Assembly (NCBI GenBank): GCA_029891345.1
Contig: CM057002.1
Span: 23,608,795-23,672,794 of the forward strand
DNA: 64,000 nucleotides
Direction of reading: 5' to 3'
Origin: Dryococelus australis
Lineage: Eukaryota > Arthropoda > Insecta > Phasmatodea > Phasmatidae
The notes beneath the pieces are model-generated. The model saw nothing but the letters and a program-made list of their open reading frames with translations. It did not search any database and was not told the origin of the DNA. Both the position numbers and the translations under genes were made by a program. Numbering within the stretch: position 1 is the first letter of the stretch; every line of letters begins with the position of its first letter. This document shows, piece by piece, positions 10,671-22,662 of this stretch.

Positions 10671-10965
10671 TAGGGACCTGCAAAATTCGCGTTATTTTCT
10701 GGAAGCACGCTATAATTCATCGTCCTATACGTACCCGCGTTTGTGCCATTTGTTTATTGGTTTCTGCATCGATGAGGACACATTTTCCTTTTTGACTTGG
10801 TAGGACGTGATTGGGCCAGCATTTTGCTAGGGGTTTCCTATTGGCCGAAAGCAGCCCAGAGCGTGCCCGAACAAACTGTATTCCAATGAGAGACGCAATA
10901 CAAAAGCACAAGTGTTTAAAGTCTAGTCTGCTCTGTAATTGTAACTCGAATTTTGCACGTCTCTA
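10671..10965 (+). mobile_element. hAT-like MITE (family B)
   Basis: Termini TAGGGACCTGCAAAATTCG and CGAATTTTGCACGTCTCTA. A perfect 8-bp duplication GTTATAAT is at 10663-10670 and 10966-10973. The element is 295 bp and non-coding, with several ATTGG/CCAAT pentamers inside. Confidence 0.95.
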
Positions 10966-11114
10966 GTTATAATGTATGCAGAAATATTTTTATAGGATGA
11001 TTTAAAAAGTACTTATTCCACCACATAATAGGTATAGCAAAACGCTGTACGACTGCAAGCGTGCAAACCAAATCAATGGATCGATAACTCCGAATCGGTG
11101 GTAGTTCGGACCCG

Positions 11115-11706
11115 ACCTCAAGTCATTTCGCAAACTGATTTAAGGACAAGCTAGACTTCAATCTCTCGTATATTTTAGTTGCTTTTGTGATTAGTTCATA
11201 GTTTCCCACACACACACACCACCGATGATGACTCTGGGCTACGGATAGGAAAATTTCGCGAATTCATTTCGGGACAAAATAAACGTCAAACACATATACA
11301 GTGAAGTCACCTTTGCAATTGGATCACAGTTTCCTAAACACGCTCTGGATGCCTCTGAGCCAATAGCATACTTGCAAGGAAACACACAGCCAATTCCATA
11401 CTGCCAAGAGTGGTGTAACACTGGCTACTCTCTAGAGCCGCAGCCAGTGAACGTACAGCTGAGGCTCGAGTATCCATAGGACTGTGGAGTCTAGCCTACA
11501 GGTCATTGAACTCGCGAAACTTTTCTATCCCTACTCTGGGCCAAGAGCAGATCTGCATGAAAACAATCACCCAATCCCAGGCTAACTTGTCAATACTGCT
11601 CATTAAGGAGGCAGCCAATGAACGGAGGCTTATGGTATAGTGTACACACACACGACTGCAGATTCTAGCCTAATTGCAAAATTCACTCGCGAAATATTCC
11701 TATCCC
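11115..11706 (+). mobile_element. hAT-like element H2, host of a second copy
   Basis: The left part (AAGTCATTTCGCAAACTG, AGACTTCAATCTCTCG) and the right part (GCAGCCAATGAACGG, CACTCGCGAAATATTCC, TATCCCTA) match the two halves of the copy at 11240-11533, which sits between them. Its left terminus is poorly conserved, so the start is approximate. Confidence 0.6.
11240..11533 (+). mobile_element. hAT-like MITE H1
   Basis: Ends TACGGATAGGAAAATTTCG and CGAAACTTTTCTATCCCTA are inverted. The 8-bp duplication CTCTGGGC is at 11232-11239 and 11534-11541. At 294 bp it is close in size to family B and shares TA/CGCGAA terminal features, so B and H may be relatives. Confidence 0.9.
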
Positions 11707-14178
11707 TACTTACAATTAATGAGCATCGAGTTGGGAATGAAATGGTTACGACCGAACTATAATAAGGAGTACCCATCTTCTTAGCTTAAAGTTTATTTTT
11801 CTCCCCTTCGTTCGTGACAGCACAGCTTAAAACCTTTTAAAGAAGCTGAGACATTAAAATTAATAAGTGACAAAAATACCTGTTTTCCTGTGCGCCTTCA
11901 TAAGTTGAAATGAACGAAGCACTTCTGATGTATTTTATAGCGAACACGCGTGACTGGAGGATTTACAAAAACTCCTTACAGAAGCAGGCAGGACTAACTT
12001 CGTAATATCCTCTCCCGCACTTAAAAAAAAAAAAAAAATAATTGGATAGTAACAAGTTTCTGTCCTCACGCAATCCAGTAGCAGAGAGACCCACCTTGAC
12101 TTGGTTCAGAGGCATCCAGCTTTTCCATTCTCGCCTCGTAAATGGCCTCTGAAGTCATAAACGACGGTCGTTAGAATCAAATTTCTCTTAAAAGCCGGTT
12201 TTTATCATTTTATGACCAAAGAGTATTTAAAAAAAAATTAAATACAGTTTAAGAGGGAAAAAAGTGATCCTTTCGGTTAGTCGGTGATTATGACTTTTTT
12301 TATTTAACGAAAATGTCTTCAGTAAAGCGAAATTACATAGTTTTATTGCCACATCACGAAAAATAAACAGAATACAAAATTTGGTCGATAACTTCGGAAA
12401 TTACTCTTTAAAAACCGTTTATTCGAGGAAAATTTTGTTAAGAAGTTTTTCTGCCAAAAGTGAAGACATTTATGCTGCAGAAATTGTGACGTCTTACGTA
12501 GTTCAAGTAATTTTCCGTGGAAATTAATTTTTTTTATGTGGCCCATTTTTTTACTACTAACTATTTCGTTACTTGTTAAAATATATTTAGTTCTTAGTTC
12601 TCGTTACCAAACCTTGTTCAGTTTACTTAGAAAATCAGAATATTGCCACTTTAGTCGACATTGTATGGCAGCATACCACGCCCTGATATGAAACCTCTTA
12701 TCATATAGTTAAGTATTTAAGGAAGAAGAGTCAGACAGTGTTATACTGCGTTTCGAGTAGGCTTAATTGAGTGCATATGCATAGTTTAATAGAGTGTATG
12801 ATAACGGTGGACCATTTCTCGTTTGTGTTATTTTGACAATTCAAAATATCTAACTGCTAAATATGGAGTTGGTAAATTACATATATTAAAGTTTTATATT
12901 ATATACACACATAAATATGTAAGGTGAAACAAAACTGAACTTTCTTTTCTAATGTATTCAGATTTCTATTTCAGGAATGTCACGCGCTAAACTACAAAAA
13001 TAAACAAAAAAAAATTATTTGACATTACGAAGATGCAAGTGTTATGACGGGTGAAATAATTAACTAGCAAAGTTAAGTATTTTGTATAGTTGCACATCAG
13101 CGTTTAGAGAACAAAAATGAGAAGTTTTACAAGTATGCACTTTTACATTGCGTTATTTCCTTGCTCCAGTGTAATAACTTTAACATTTGCACCAAATAAA
13201 TTGTTTGTAAGATAAATCATTGTCCGGGTTGATTCCCTATATTATACTGTATATGTCTGAACAGGTACACCGATCATAATTTCTACGTTAATCGCCAATA
13301 CCTGTTTCGCTGTCAGAGCCAATGAGCTGCAGACTATATGCTCCGCTACAGTTATATGAACTAATTAATACCTAGACCAATAAGACTGTTTGCAAATTAT
13401 TTATCCACAGGTAATTTCAATTCATAAAAAAAATAACATATTTTTTACGTTAACAGAATAATAAAACGCATGTGTTCCATGACATATTTAGGAAATAACG
13501 AAACACGTTATGGATGGAGTCATTTTTTGAAGCGTATATTTTTTAAAATATGAAGAAACCGCGAGTAGACTATAGAGCTGGTGAAAAAAGTAAAGTGACG
13601 AGATGACGTAAGCAAAGAGCAACAGCTGATGATATACTCATCTGTTCACAGCAACATTTAGAAGATTCGCATCAAGTCTCTTGAAAGTGGTGTTTGCAGT
13701 ACATAATTGACCCCAGGGTAGAAATATTTTTTCTGAATATAACAAACTACTGCCGTGTGTAAATGTATTACCACGGAACATGAACCCGAATTTGTTTGTG
13801 CTCAATACTAAATACACATCAATAACGATTGCTTTCACGTATTTTAAACTAAATTTAGAAAACATTAACATAAATTAACATGTGCAATGACAATCGTTTA
13901 AATTGGAAGGGAAAATTTTTGGCAAATAATTTTCGAGCATTTTTTATGTGTGTAAAAACTATTTTCTGTGTGTACTCTTCATAGCGATAATTTAAATTTG
14001 TTTATAGATATCTAAATTTCTGTAATTTTTTCTCTCTTGTTTGCTATTTTTACGTTATAATAAATATTTATTTTTTCGTATTTTGTGATTGTGTTATTCA
14101 TGAACATTAGAGACCAGATGAACTCGCGGATTCATTTTGAATTAAAACACACACACGCATATATATATATATATATAT
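11707..14178. other. long unassigned AT-rich interval
   Basis: About 2.5 kb with no recognised element ends. One segment, 13376-13417, is repeated with changes at 16527-16568 (shared core GACCANTAAGAC, then GTTTG). The open frames are short and AT-driven. It could be intron, intergenic DNA or old repeats. A (TA)n tract lies at 14158-14178. Confidence 0.45.
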
Positions 14179-14679
14179 CATAGTTTTACATTCCGAATCT
14201 TATTTGTCTTTTTCGGTTTCCTACTATGATTACAAAACTAACCCTTGGGAGAAAAGTACACAACATAAGCAAGTATTTTCAACCTATAGGAACAGAATTT
14301 TTTTTTTCTTTGAAAAAATGCCGACGTCAAGTTAGATATCAAAGAAAACTTTATATGTTTATTAGAGACCTGAAAAATTCGAGGTAAATTACTTCAGTCT
14401 TATATACAAATATGCTGATAAGCGTGGACCTATATGCTGGTCAGCATATTTGTACATAGGACTTAAGTCGTTTACCGCAAAATTTTCAGGTCTCTGATAA
14501 ACATGTAATGTTTTCTTTGAATCTAAATTTACGTCGGCATTTTTTCAAAGAAAAAAATATTCTGCTCCTAGCGGTTGAAAATACTTGTTTATGTTGTGTA
14601 CACATCTCCGATGGGTTAGTTTTGTAATCATAGTAGGGAACCGAAAAAGTCAAATAAAAATTCTGAATGTAACACTATG
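14179..14679. repeat. 500-bp near-perfect inverted repeat (hairpin)
   Basis: Arms of about 240 bp (14179-14419 and 14440-14679) with a ~20-nt loop. Paired blocks include GGTTTCCTACTATGATTAC / GTAATCATAGTAGGGAACC and AAAAAATGCCGACGT / ACGTCGGCATTTTTTC. The arms contain a hAT-like end (TAGAGACCTGAAAAATTCG) near the loop, with flanking DNA also duplicated, so this is an inverted duplication rather than a simple MITE. If transcribed it would give a long hairpin RNA. Confidence 0.9.
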
Positions 14680-15203
14680 TTAATTTGAAAACCTTTTAAG
14701 TCACGCATAATACAATAGTTTTACAAAGCTGAGCTAAATAATTTAAAAACGTTTTCGTGAAATACACCTGTGACTATACGCCATTGTTTAAAATAACAAG
14801 TTTATAGCCGAAGGAAATAAATTAACCACACGTACCGTACATGTAAATAAAAGTGTTTTCATGAATTAGACCTCAACGCATATGCACCTATGCTAACCTT
14901 TAGATGGATTCTGCATTCAATCAAATGGACACAAGACTAATGCTGTGCAGGTATAATATTTGAGCTGTTTTTTAATACACAAAAAATTATACCAGACAAG
15001 TATACAAGCGACAAGCTAATTTATTTAATACTATTAAAGCCCAGAGATATCAAAAATACGCAGAACCTCGCACAAAATATTTGTTTGCTAAACCTTAAAA
15101 ACAAAATAAAATACATATTTTGTTGACGAAATAACTTTGATGGGTAAAAGATAAAAGGATAAAAAGTTTTAAAACGCAATGTTTGTTTAAATCAAGTATA
15201 GAC
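14680..15203. other. unassigned AT-rich interval
   Basis: No element ends or open frames of note. Confidence 0.4.
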
Positions 15204-15410
15204 CTGCATTATTTTTATTGTATACATACAGGCACATCATTTTTATTGTATACATACAGGCACATTATTTTTATTGTATACATACAGGCAAGTTATTTTT
15301 ATTGTATACATACAGGCACATTATTTTTATTGTATACATACAGGCACATTATTTTTATTGTATACATACAGGCACATTATTTTTATTGTATACATACAGG
15401 CACGTTATTG
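15204..15410 (+). repeat. 28-bp minisatellite, 7.4 copies
   Basis: Unit GCACATTATTTTTATTGTAT followed by ACATACAG, repeated seven times with few changes (CATCAT, AAGTTAT, CACGTTAT variants), then a partial copy. Because 28 is not a multiple of 3 and the unit lacks stops, all three plus frames stay open. The predicted peptides are therefore artefacts. Confidence 0.97.
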
Positions 15411-17423
15411 GCAAACATTTCCCCTCGGTGAGCGTGTGGGTGTTGGAGACGGGCGGTTTTTTCTGTTAATCAGTTAGTAATGTATATGCAATCAAATTAC
15501 TGTAGTGTTGCGCAGCCTCATTTTGATATTAAATACCAATGACGTCACCTGCATTTTACATCGTAATTAAATCACAGAACAGAAATATATCTACACAATA
15601 CAATAAATCATTGTCGATATTGAATTACCTGCATAATTTCATTACATAGAGTTCCAAAGCAACGCTCCGGATTTTACCGATAAGGAGAGAAGCAGTGCTA
15701 AATGTTGCAGTTTTGATGTTTTGAACATTTGAGGGGACTTATAGTAAAATATTTTCTTTCAGATAAACGTGTATCCGGAGAAAAAAATAAAATAAAAATT
15801 CGGAAGAAAATTTTTTCTCACAAAAAAATATGTTAAAAAAATTATTTAGTTATCCTTTTTTCTCGATAAGTAGAGAGAATGTTTTATCTCGAAAATGTCG
15901 GACATGTTATGTTTCAACGTCCTAGGCACAACATGTGCATAGGACATGTCTTTCCTCAATGGCTGCAGTAAATGTAAGGTATTACTTCCATGTTTGACTT
16001 TCCGGTTGAGACTTCTTTTACTTTTACACTGGAAGTAAAAGATTCGGCTGCGAAAATCTGAGAAAGTGTAATCCGGTTATAAAATTATTATGGAACCATT
16101 TAGGTTTGGAATCTGCCTTAGAATAAAATATTTTCGAAAAGAAAATCATTATACCAATTTAACAATTTTTTTTTTTTTTTTTTAGATTAATGAGATAAGT
16201 TTGGAGATAAATCTGTAGGTCAATCCATTTTGCCAGGAATTAAACTAAACCAAAATTTTATATTATAAACACCTCAGGGGCTCTAGCTACTTGCTGGTAA
16301 TTAATAATTATGAAAAATATTTCATGTATTGGAACAAACGTATGTTCAAATTTTAAAGTATCAGTAAGGTTGTTTTGTAAATGTAAAATAGACGTTTGTC
16401 AGGCTTGGCCAAGTAATAATTTGTCAAGCCAAATAAATTATGAAAGTTAAAGTATTTCTCATTAACCTTTTCAGGCCCACTTTAATGTACGGTTTTAGGT
16501 GTTACAAACTTAGAAAATTTATGACCAGACCAGTAAGACGGTTTGTGAATCATTTACCCACATGTAAGAACATTGGTCCTTGAGCTTCGCAGTGTGTAAT
16601 ACAGATAAAAACTTTCCTACACGTGCGTATGTCCGCAATGGTGTACACTGGGTCTGTATGGGTTAACGTAACTAGAAAACGTAACGTAGAGTTACGAGTG
16701 TTTGAAAATGTGTAAAGGTTTCCCTCAGAAGTCCTTTTATATAAAGGATATTTTAAATAATAGAAAGTTTTTAGCCTTCCAGGAAACTGAAGACTAAAGT
16801 TTTGAGAAGTCCGTGTGGACAAATTCATATTTATGTCAAAGTCCCTAAAAGAAAATGTACGTTTACGTAAACGTTATGTGGTTACATGAATATTCCTAGT
16901 GAGACAATATTAAGGCTGTTTTATAAGTTGGAATGGTTTTCAAGCCTTTAAAGTATAAAGCCTAATTACTAGATAATTGCGAGCTTGGAAATATGTATTT
17001 AGCTACCAATGAATTAAACCATTTAAAAAACAGAGTTCACTGGTTAGGTCCAGACAATAAGAGATTGCTCAAGAAAGTCATCAGTGATGTTTCATAAGAT
17101 GATTTTTTGAGGACTTACTTTTATAAATGAAAAGGTTTTCATTTAGAACAAATGATAATTGTTACCTAGCAGTATTAGTGGTGGGTTTTGATGTTTCAAA
17201 GAAAAAATAGCCCATATGATGGGTAGTTTTTGTATGAATCAAATATTTGGATATTTTTGTAGTGTAATTTTTGCAAGCTTATTTATCAAATACAAGTGAG
17301 ATTTTTCAAATGGCTATTGTGTGTGTGTTTTTATCATTTAAATTGTTGCGTCTGATTCTCAAACTAATTTTTTTTTTTCTCTGCTGAAAGACTTCATCTT
17401 TGTTTTTTGATGAAGTTGTGTGC
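15411..17423. other. long unassigned AT-rich interval
   Basis: Two kb with homopolymer T and A runs (16168-16184). The 16527-16568 segment matches 13376-13417. TTAACCTTTTCAGGCCC at 16464 resembles a family-P end without a visible partner. No gene is supportable. Confidence 0.4.
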
Positions 17424-17431
17424 CTTATGTC

Positions 17432-17725
17432 TAGGGACATGCAAAATTCGCGTTATTATTTAACATCAGGCTAAACTTCACAGTAATGTACGCAAAGGAG
17501 ACAGAGTCGTTTCTACATTGGCTACTGCATAGATGTGAAGCCACTCCCTTTTCGACTGAACTCCGCGTGATTGGGGCACGCAATTGTGAAGTGTTGATTT
17601 ATTGGGGCAGAGTCACCCAGGGCGTGTCACATTCAGTATCGTCCAAAGGCAAACGTATGGCAAATATACGCATGTTTCAAGTTTAACATGACCCCAAATA
17701 ATAACGCGAATTTTGCAGGTCCCTA
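17432..17725 (+). mobile_element. hAT-like MITE (family B), shortest full copy
   Basis: Termini TAGGGACATGCAAAATTCG and CGCGAATTTTGCAGGTCCCTA. The 8-bp duplication is CTTATGTC (17424-17431) and CTTACGTC (17726-17733), one mismatch. The interior (GGAGACAGAGTCGTTTCTAC, GGGGCACGCAATTGTG) matches the copy at 6366. Open frames here are not conserved as protein between copies. Confidence 0.95.
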
Positions 17726-17733
17726 CTTACGTC

Positions 17734-18315
17734 GCTCTGCAGGGCAGGGCGTAGCAAGCGCTTCATGGTTGTATTTGACCGGAACTGGACACTGCGAGGT
17801 TCATTGGCCAGTGACATTTCCTGTGGATAAGTGTGCTACTGCTCTACGTTTTAATTGGATCATATCACTATCGCCGGACGCAAAGCCTGCAGCTAGGGCC
17901 ACACTGTTTTTCTCGAAAAAGCTTTACGCGGAGGCTAGACTCCAATATAACATGTGCACACTTGCGGTCTATCATTTGTCTATTGGCCCGTTTGTGTTTG
18001 TGCGAAGACAGTCTGTAATATGAGCGAACCAATCAGAATTAAATTTCACCGATAATGACCGTCCGTGATTCGCGGGCAGGCAGATAAGACTCCTGACAAT
18101 TCAAATGATACAATCACGAAAGTGGTTCTGAACTAAAGAACGTTGGAGAACAACTTGTCTTGAAATCATTCAGCGTAAAACAGGTGCCCCTACCTACAGC
18201 TGATTGGTCGTGACAACGAAACAAGTTCGTTGCCGGCATAATTACAGCACGGGTAAAGAAAATTCCAATTTGTAAGGCCTGAAACAACAAATTAATTTCG
18301 GAGTGAAAGGGTTAA
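17734..18315. mobile_element. family P remnant hosting a hAT-like MITE
   Basis: The text before 17893 (GGTTGTATTTGACCGG, GGATAAGTGTGCTACTGC) and after 18200, ending GGAGTGAAAGGGTTAA, resembles the skeleton of the TTAA element at 8795-9927. A left TTAACCC end was not found, so the copy is 5'-truncated. Confidence 0.5.
17894..18192 (+). mobile_element. hAT-like MITE (divergent B type)
   Basis: Starts TAGGGCCACACTGTTTTTC and ends GCGTAAAACAGGTGCCCCTA. Duplications CCTGCAGC (17886-17893) and CCTACAGC (18193-18200) match at 7 of 8 positions. It lies inside the family-P remnant. Confidence 0.75.
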
Positions 18316-18568
18316 AAAGTTTTGTTCAAAAACTACCCCATACATTTTAGTGGTGTTTAGCTGCGAACAGCATATACGAAACTACAGTCCGTGGATCATG
18401 ATGCCCGTGCTTACGGCATAGAGTAAATAAATACATAGAGACGAAGCGGTGTAGTGTTTAGTTTTACGAGGTCGTACACTCTGATTGGCTGCGCTAGGCT
18501 CTGCTGGAGGGCCTTACGTCTAATTTGCTACTGTGAACATCAAATAATTTCGCTTTGGCTGGGCTGTG
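18316..18568. other. unassigned interval
   Basis: No recognisable feature. Confidence 0.4.
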
Positions 18569-18581
18569 GCTGGCGAGTATT

Positions 18582-18843
18582 GAAGAGCGAAGATATAGAT
18601 TTGGGCGGCTCTTAACATCGAGGTCTTGAGAGCCGATAAGGGTGAAGCGAGGTGCCAGAATGCAAGGACGGGGGAGGGGGGGGGGGGGGGGCAATCGGGA
18701 GATCCCCGAGGAAACCCGCCGACCAGCGGCATCGCCCACCATGATTCCCACACGCGAGTATCCGGGAGCGACCTCGCCAGGAATCGAACGCGGTTTGCCC
18801 AGGTGGGAGGCGAGCAGTCTAACCACTACACCACCGCGGCCCC
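18582..18843 (-). mobile_element. tRNA-derived SINE, family 1, full length
   Basis: Minus-strand copy: CCACCGCGGCCCC at the 5' end, box B as GGAATCGAACGCGG, then the standard body. Duplications GCTGGCGAGTATT (18569-18581) and GCTGGCGAGGATT (18844-18856) match at 12 of 13. A poly-G/C run at 18673-18690 has expanded inside it. Both-strand open frames here are SINE readings. Confidence 0.95.
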
Positions 18844-18889
18844 GCTGGCGAGGATTCCGTATATATTCGTCTTCATCATATTATGTGTG

Positions 18890-19215
18890 TTTTAGATGAA
18901 AGAAATTAATAAAGATGGTGAAAATAAATCTTTTTTTTTTCTTTAGTTTTTGCCTGCGTAGTTTCTTTAATATTTAGGAGAAAAGTAAAACCGTGCAGTT
19001 ATTGTTTAACCTGTGGGCTTTCATCACGTGTAATGAAACCTCGCTATTACAGATCTAATTTGCAGAGTGAAGCGTCACGACAGAGGCACTGTACGCAGGT
19101 TCCGCGCCTTGCGCTTAGGGGCGATGGTGCGCTGGGCGTGCGTGTTATTGTGCCCGTATTGCTGTGCCTCGAACGCGGGGGAAAAAAAAAAAAAAATTCT
19201 AGGGCCCATGTACTC
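18890..19215 (+). repeat. E-family dispersed repeat (partial)
   Basis: Shares TTACAGATCTAATTTGCAGAG, GTCACGACAGAGGCACTG and the GCGCTTAGG...GCGATG block with 25385-25850 (minus) and 62500-62900. It ends near a poly-A run at 19183-19196. Terminal structure not resolved; superfamily unknown. Confidence 0.7.
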
Positions 19216-19315
19216 TTAAAGGTGTGACCAAACCATACGACCTCCAGTCAGATGGTAAATAGCTTCTTTGCCGAGGCAGTAACTAACTGAGATACGGAGC
19301 CAGATAAAGTACGTA

Positions 19316-19750
19316 AAGGCTGTTCACGATAAAGCGAGCACTTTTGAAATGAACCTTAGAAAAGAGTCATTGCCCCTGCATGCATATATTTAATGGGCGC
19401 ACTGAATGACATTCGCCCAATAAAGTTGGTAACGACGGATGAAAAGTAGTTCCGTATGTTAACGTCGAATAAAAAGTGCTAGGTAACCATTTGGATAACT
19501 TAAAATTACTTCTTTCGCCTTATGTTTTTTTTTTTTTTCTAAATTCATCGAAGTATAAAAATGAGCAGATTTGTAAAGTATTTATTTACTTTCTTAATAA
19601 TTTCACATTTTCATTTAACCGAAAGGTTAAATAAAGTGATGAGGCCGATGGAAATGTTAATTTCACATGAGGCGGAAGAATACACAACTTGCATACAAGC
19701 AGATCTTTAGCAGGGCTTTCAAAAGTGCTCATTTTACCGTGAACAGCCTA
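19316..19750 (-). mobile_element. A-family MITE, type A2, uninterrupted
   Basis: Reverse orientation, 435 bp. Starts AAGGCTGTTCACGATAAAGC after TA and ends ATTTTACCGTGAACAGCCTA before TA. The interior has ATTTAATGGGCGCACTGAATG, AAGTTGGTAACGACGG and GGCGGAAGAATACAC in order. This is the best reference copy here for the A2 type. Confidence 0.9.
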
Positions 19751-19752
19751 TA

Positions 19753-20369
19753 GGTATATGCGAGACCATTAACAAGATATTAACGCGAAATTTGCTAGTA
19801 GAGATCAAAACAATTCAATATTACATTGTCCTGCATGCTAGTATTTACGTTGTTTGCATACGTAAGTAAATGCCAATTGATCATTGGCTGCTTGATACCA
19901 CAGTGGAAGATAGTGAATAGTTCTGTGTGTTTTTTTTTTACCGGGCTAAGAGTCCTATAGGATGTTCGAAGTAAGTTGTGAACCAATCGTAAAATAAGCA
20001 CAATCGAACACGTGTTTGAAGTCTAACTTGTCATGAAATGGATCCGCCAAAATGTTCAGGTATTCTCTCGCAAATCAAGAAAAGTATAAACTTTGAATCG
20101 TTCCAATTTCCAGTAAAACACTTACGTATATATTAGCAATATTATCAAGCGAGCAGTCTATATGTTGAACAAGTTGCTAGTTTGACGAATGTCTTGTGCC
20201 ATATGCTCATGTGGAGATTATGCTTCCTGTATATAGTTGTTTCTTCACAAATTTTTAGACTAACCTTTAAAAAAAATCACCGCAGGCATTAAGTGTTTGG
20301 TTATTTCCTAAATATGCCATGCATCACAAGCCTTTTATACTTCTGTTAACATAAAAGTATCATATTTTT
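19753..20369. other. unassigned, hAT-like traces
   Basis: GAACACGTGTTTGAAGTCTAAC near 20005 and ATATTAACGCGAAATTTGC near 19779 resemble family-B text, but no paired ends were found. Confidence 0.4.
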
Positions 20370-20655
20370 TGTTAGATTCAACTTTTGCTTGCATTTCGTT
20401 CATGAATTATAATATTTCATTCATAATTAATATAAATAAAAAACTGTGAGAAAATAGGTGTTTTGGTAACTCTTAGTAATATATAGTTCTAATGAAAAAT
20501 ATTATTACTCTGCGTGGGCAAGAATGCGGTCCGTCGACCATTTGGTGTAAATTGATAGACTGTTAAGCTTTGTTTGCACAAAGGCGGAGGAATATCACGG
20601 AAGTAGAACTTCAGCAGGGCTTCCGAAAAATCGGACGTAACCTTGAATGGACTAT
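20370..20655 (+). repeat. A4 repeat (diverged A-like), copy 1
   Basis: Matches 49080-49360 throughout: CTGTGAGAAAATAGGTG, GTAGAACTTCAGCAGGGCTTC and a decayed GAATGGACTATAG end. The second half resembles the tail of A2. The left end is unclear. Confidence 0.6.
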
Positions 20656-21277
20656 AGTCGACCAGCTACTGTGGTGGAAAATCAGAATCTTCTATGTTGG
20701 CTAGCATAGCATCTGGTAGCCTACACAAACCCTCTTACAAGGTCGTGTAGAACGCTGTACCAGAGCGAGTGTGAGGCAGCGGGTATTACGTAATGCCGGC
20801 TTGACAAACGACACCAAATAAATTCCTTAGCCACGTCTGCGATTCAGAATTATTCTTTTACGATTTAAGCAGCGCGTTTGTCGGTAGACGCGTGGTAAAA
20901 ATGAGGAGATGGCAACAAGGGGGGAAAAACCAAGCCGGGAGAAAGTAATATAAATGAACGGATTAAATCTCGTTCGAGTTACGAGCAACTGAGAAATGTT
21001 ACAGTCGCGTCTGATGGTAGCGTACGCAGGCTTTACAATTCAACCGTCGTGGTTTATGTGCGTGCCTTGAGATGTATTGCGTGTCTCTTGGCGGAGGCAC
21101 TAAGAGGACTCTGTGTACATGCGGGGTTTCATTAATTTTCGGTGTTGTAATTGGTCGGACAAGCCCGCTCTCGTGAAGCAGGCACGAGGAGAGATAAGAA
21201 CAGCCCAAGGACTAACGCAGGATGGATCACCCGCGAAGGCCAGCCACGTACTGAGAGCTCGCCTGCATGTAAACGTG
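20656..21277. other. unassigned interval, moderately GC
   Basis: Short overlapping open frames on both strands (20999-21301) without known motifs. No signal strong enough for an exon call. Confidence 0.4.
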
Positions 21278-21279
21278 TA

Positions 21280-21515
21280 TGGGCCGTTCACGGTAAAGTG
21301 AGCACTTTCGAGGCCCTAGTTAATCTTTAATTTCTGTCATATTTTATCCTTTAACAACCTTTTGTAATAAATATTACAACGTAAGTAATATACACGGGGA
21401 CTAGATTCCACCGAACTCTGAAGTTCACTTGTAAGACTAAAATATAATATATTTATTAACTACCATCCCAAATGATAGGGCTTTCAAAAGTGCTCACTTT
21501 ACCGTGAACAGCCTA
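21280..21515 (-). mobile_element. A-family MITE, type A1
   Basis: 236 bp. The left end TGGGCCGTTCACGGTAAAGTG follows TA; the right end CTTTACCGTGAACAGCCTA precedes TA. The interior is the A1 block in reverse (AATATACACGGGGACTAG, AACTCTGAAGTTCAC). Confidence 0.9.
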
Positions 21516-22243
21516 TAGAAGGTATTACAGTCTACCATCGGGCAGGCTTGTCGCTCGCTTGTATACTCCATTCGTTCCAAGGTGATAGCTAGTATTATTT
21601 AATCCCCCTATCCATGCGTTATACAGTAATGCACTTATTCCGCTGGCAGCCACCAACCACGCATGACAAAATAACGACCCCTTTGTTTTCAGAATTTGAA
21701 ATCAATATTTGTCCTTAATAGACTGTAAAAAATAATGTAAAGTTACGATTCAAATTTATGTTAATTTTAATTTGCGAAAACTACTATAGAAATTGTAGTT
21801 TTATACACATTTACTTAAGAATCCACTGCAAGTTTTGGTGAAAATACGTTAATGTAGGGCTTGACGACCGTAATGTTGGTGTTAATTTTCAGATTTTGAA
21901 GTATGTGTAAAATCTTTCCCCATCTACTGAAACCTTAAATTGTGTACTTTTACTCATGAATGGTCGTTGTGTAAGCACTCAATGACAGTTCAGTTGCACA
22001 GTACATCTTCCACTGTGTAATTTTATAAAGAACGTGTACGAATAACTCAAACTTGTGGTATGCCCTGGACTATCTACGAGTGTGTAACACATGCAAAATT
22101 TTTGGCAATTTCGCATTTTTTAAAAAAAATGTAATTTACTAAAACGAGTACTGAAGAGTATTTGTAATTTTACGCTAATGTCCGAAACATGCTATCTAGC
22201 GGTAGGGAGTAGAACAATTGCGAAATTCATTGGTGTGTTCATA
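21516..22243. other. unassigned AT-rich interval
   Basis: Nothing recognised. Confidence 0.4.
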
Positions 22244-22662
22244 ACTCCCACGGTAAAACGACCACTCTTGAAATACCTGTTTAAGATCTACTTGTATGCA
22301 CATTGTGTTTTCTTGCGCCTTATGCAAAATTAACATTGCCATGCGCCTCATCACTATGTCCATGCGTCGGTCAAGTAAAACTGTGGAATTTTAGTAAAGT
22401 TAATATTATACAAATCTGCTCATTTTCTCACTTTTATGCATCGAAAAAAGCATAAAGCGGAAGAAATTACTTTTAGTTATCACAAATGGTGACCTAACAC
22501 TTTTTATTCGACGTTAAGATACGGAACTACTTTCCATCCATCGTTACCAACTTCACTGGGCGCGCGTCATTCAGTGCTCCAATTAAAATATTTGCATGCA
22601 GGGCAAGTTACTTTTTTCTAAGGTTAATTTCAAAAGTGCTCACTTTACCGTAAACAGCCTTT
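22244..22662 (+). mobile_element. A-family MITE, type A2
   Basis: The left terminus is decayed (CTCCCACGGTAAAACGACC). The A2 interior is clear (TTTAAGATCTACTTGTATGC, ATGCGTCGGTCAAG, ACTTCACTGGGCGCG). The right end is GCTCACTTTACCGTAAACAGCC. Confidence 0.85.

Noticed and set aside
15183-15477. Three overlapping plus-strand frames with HIIFIVYIQ repeats
   Set aside because: Frame-rotated readings of the 28-bp minisatellite.
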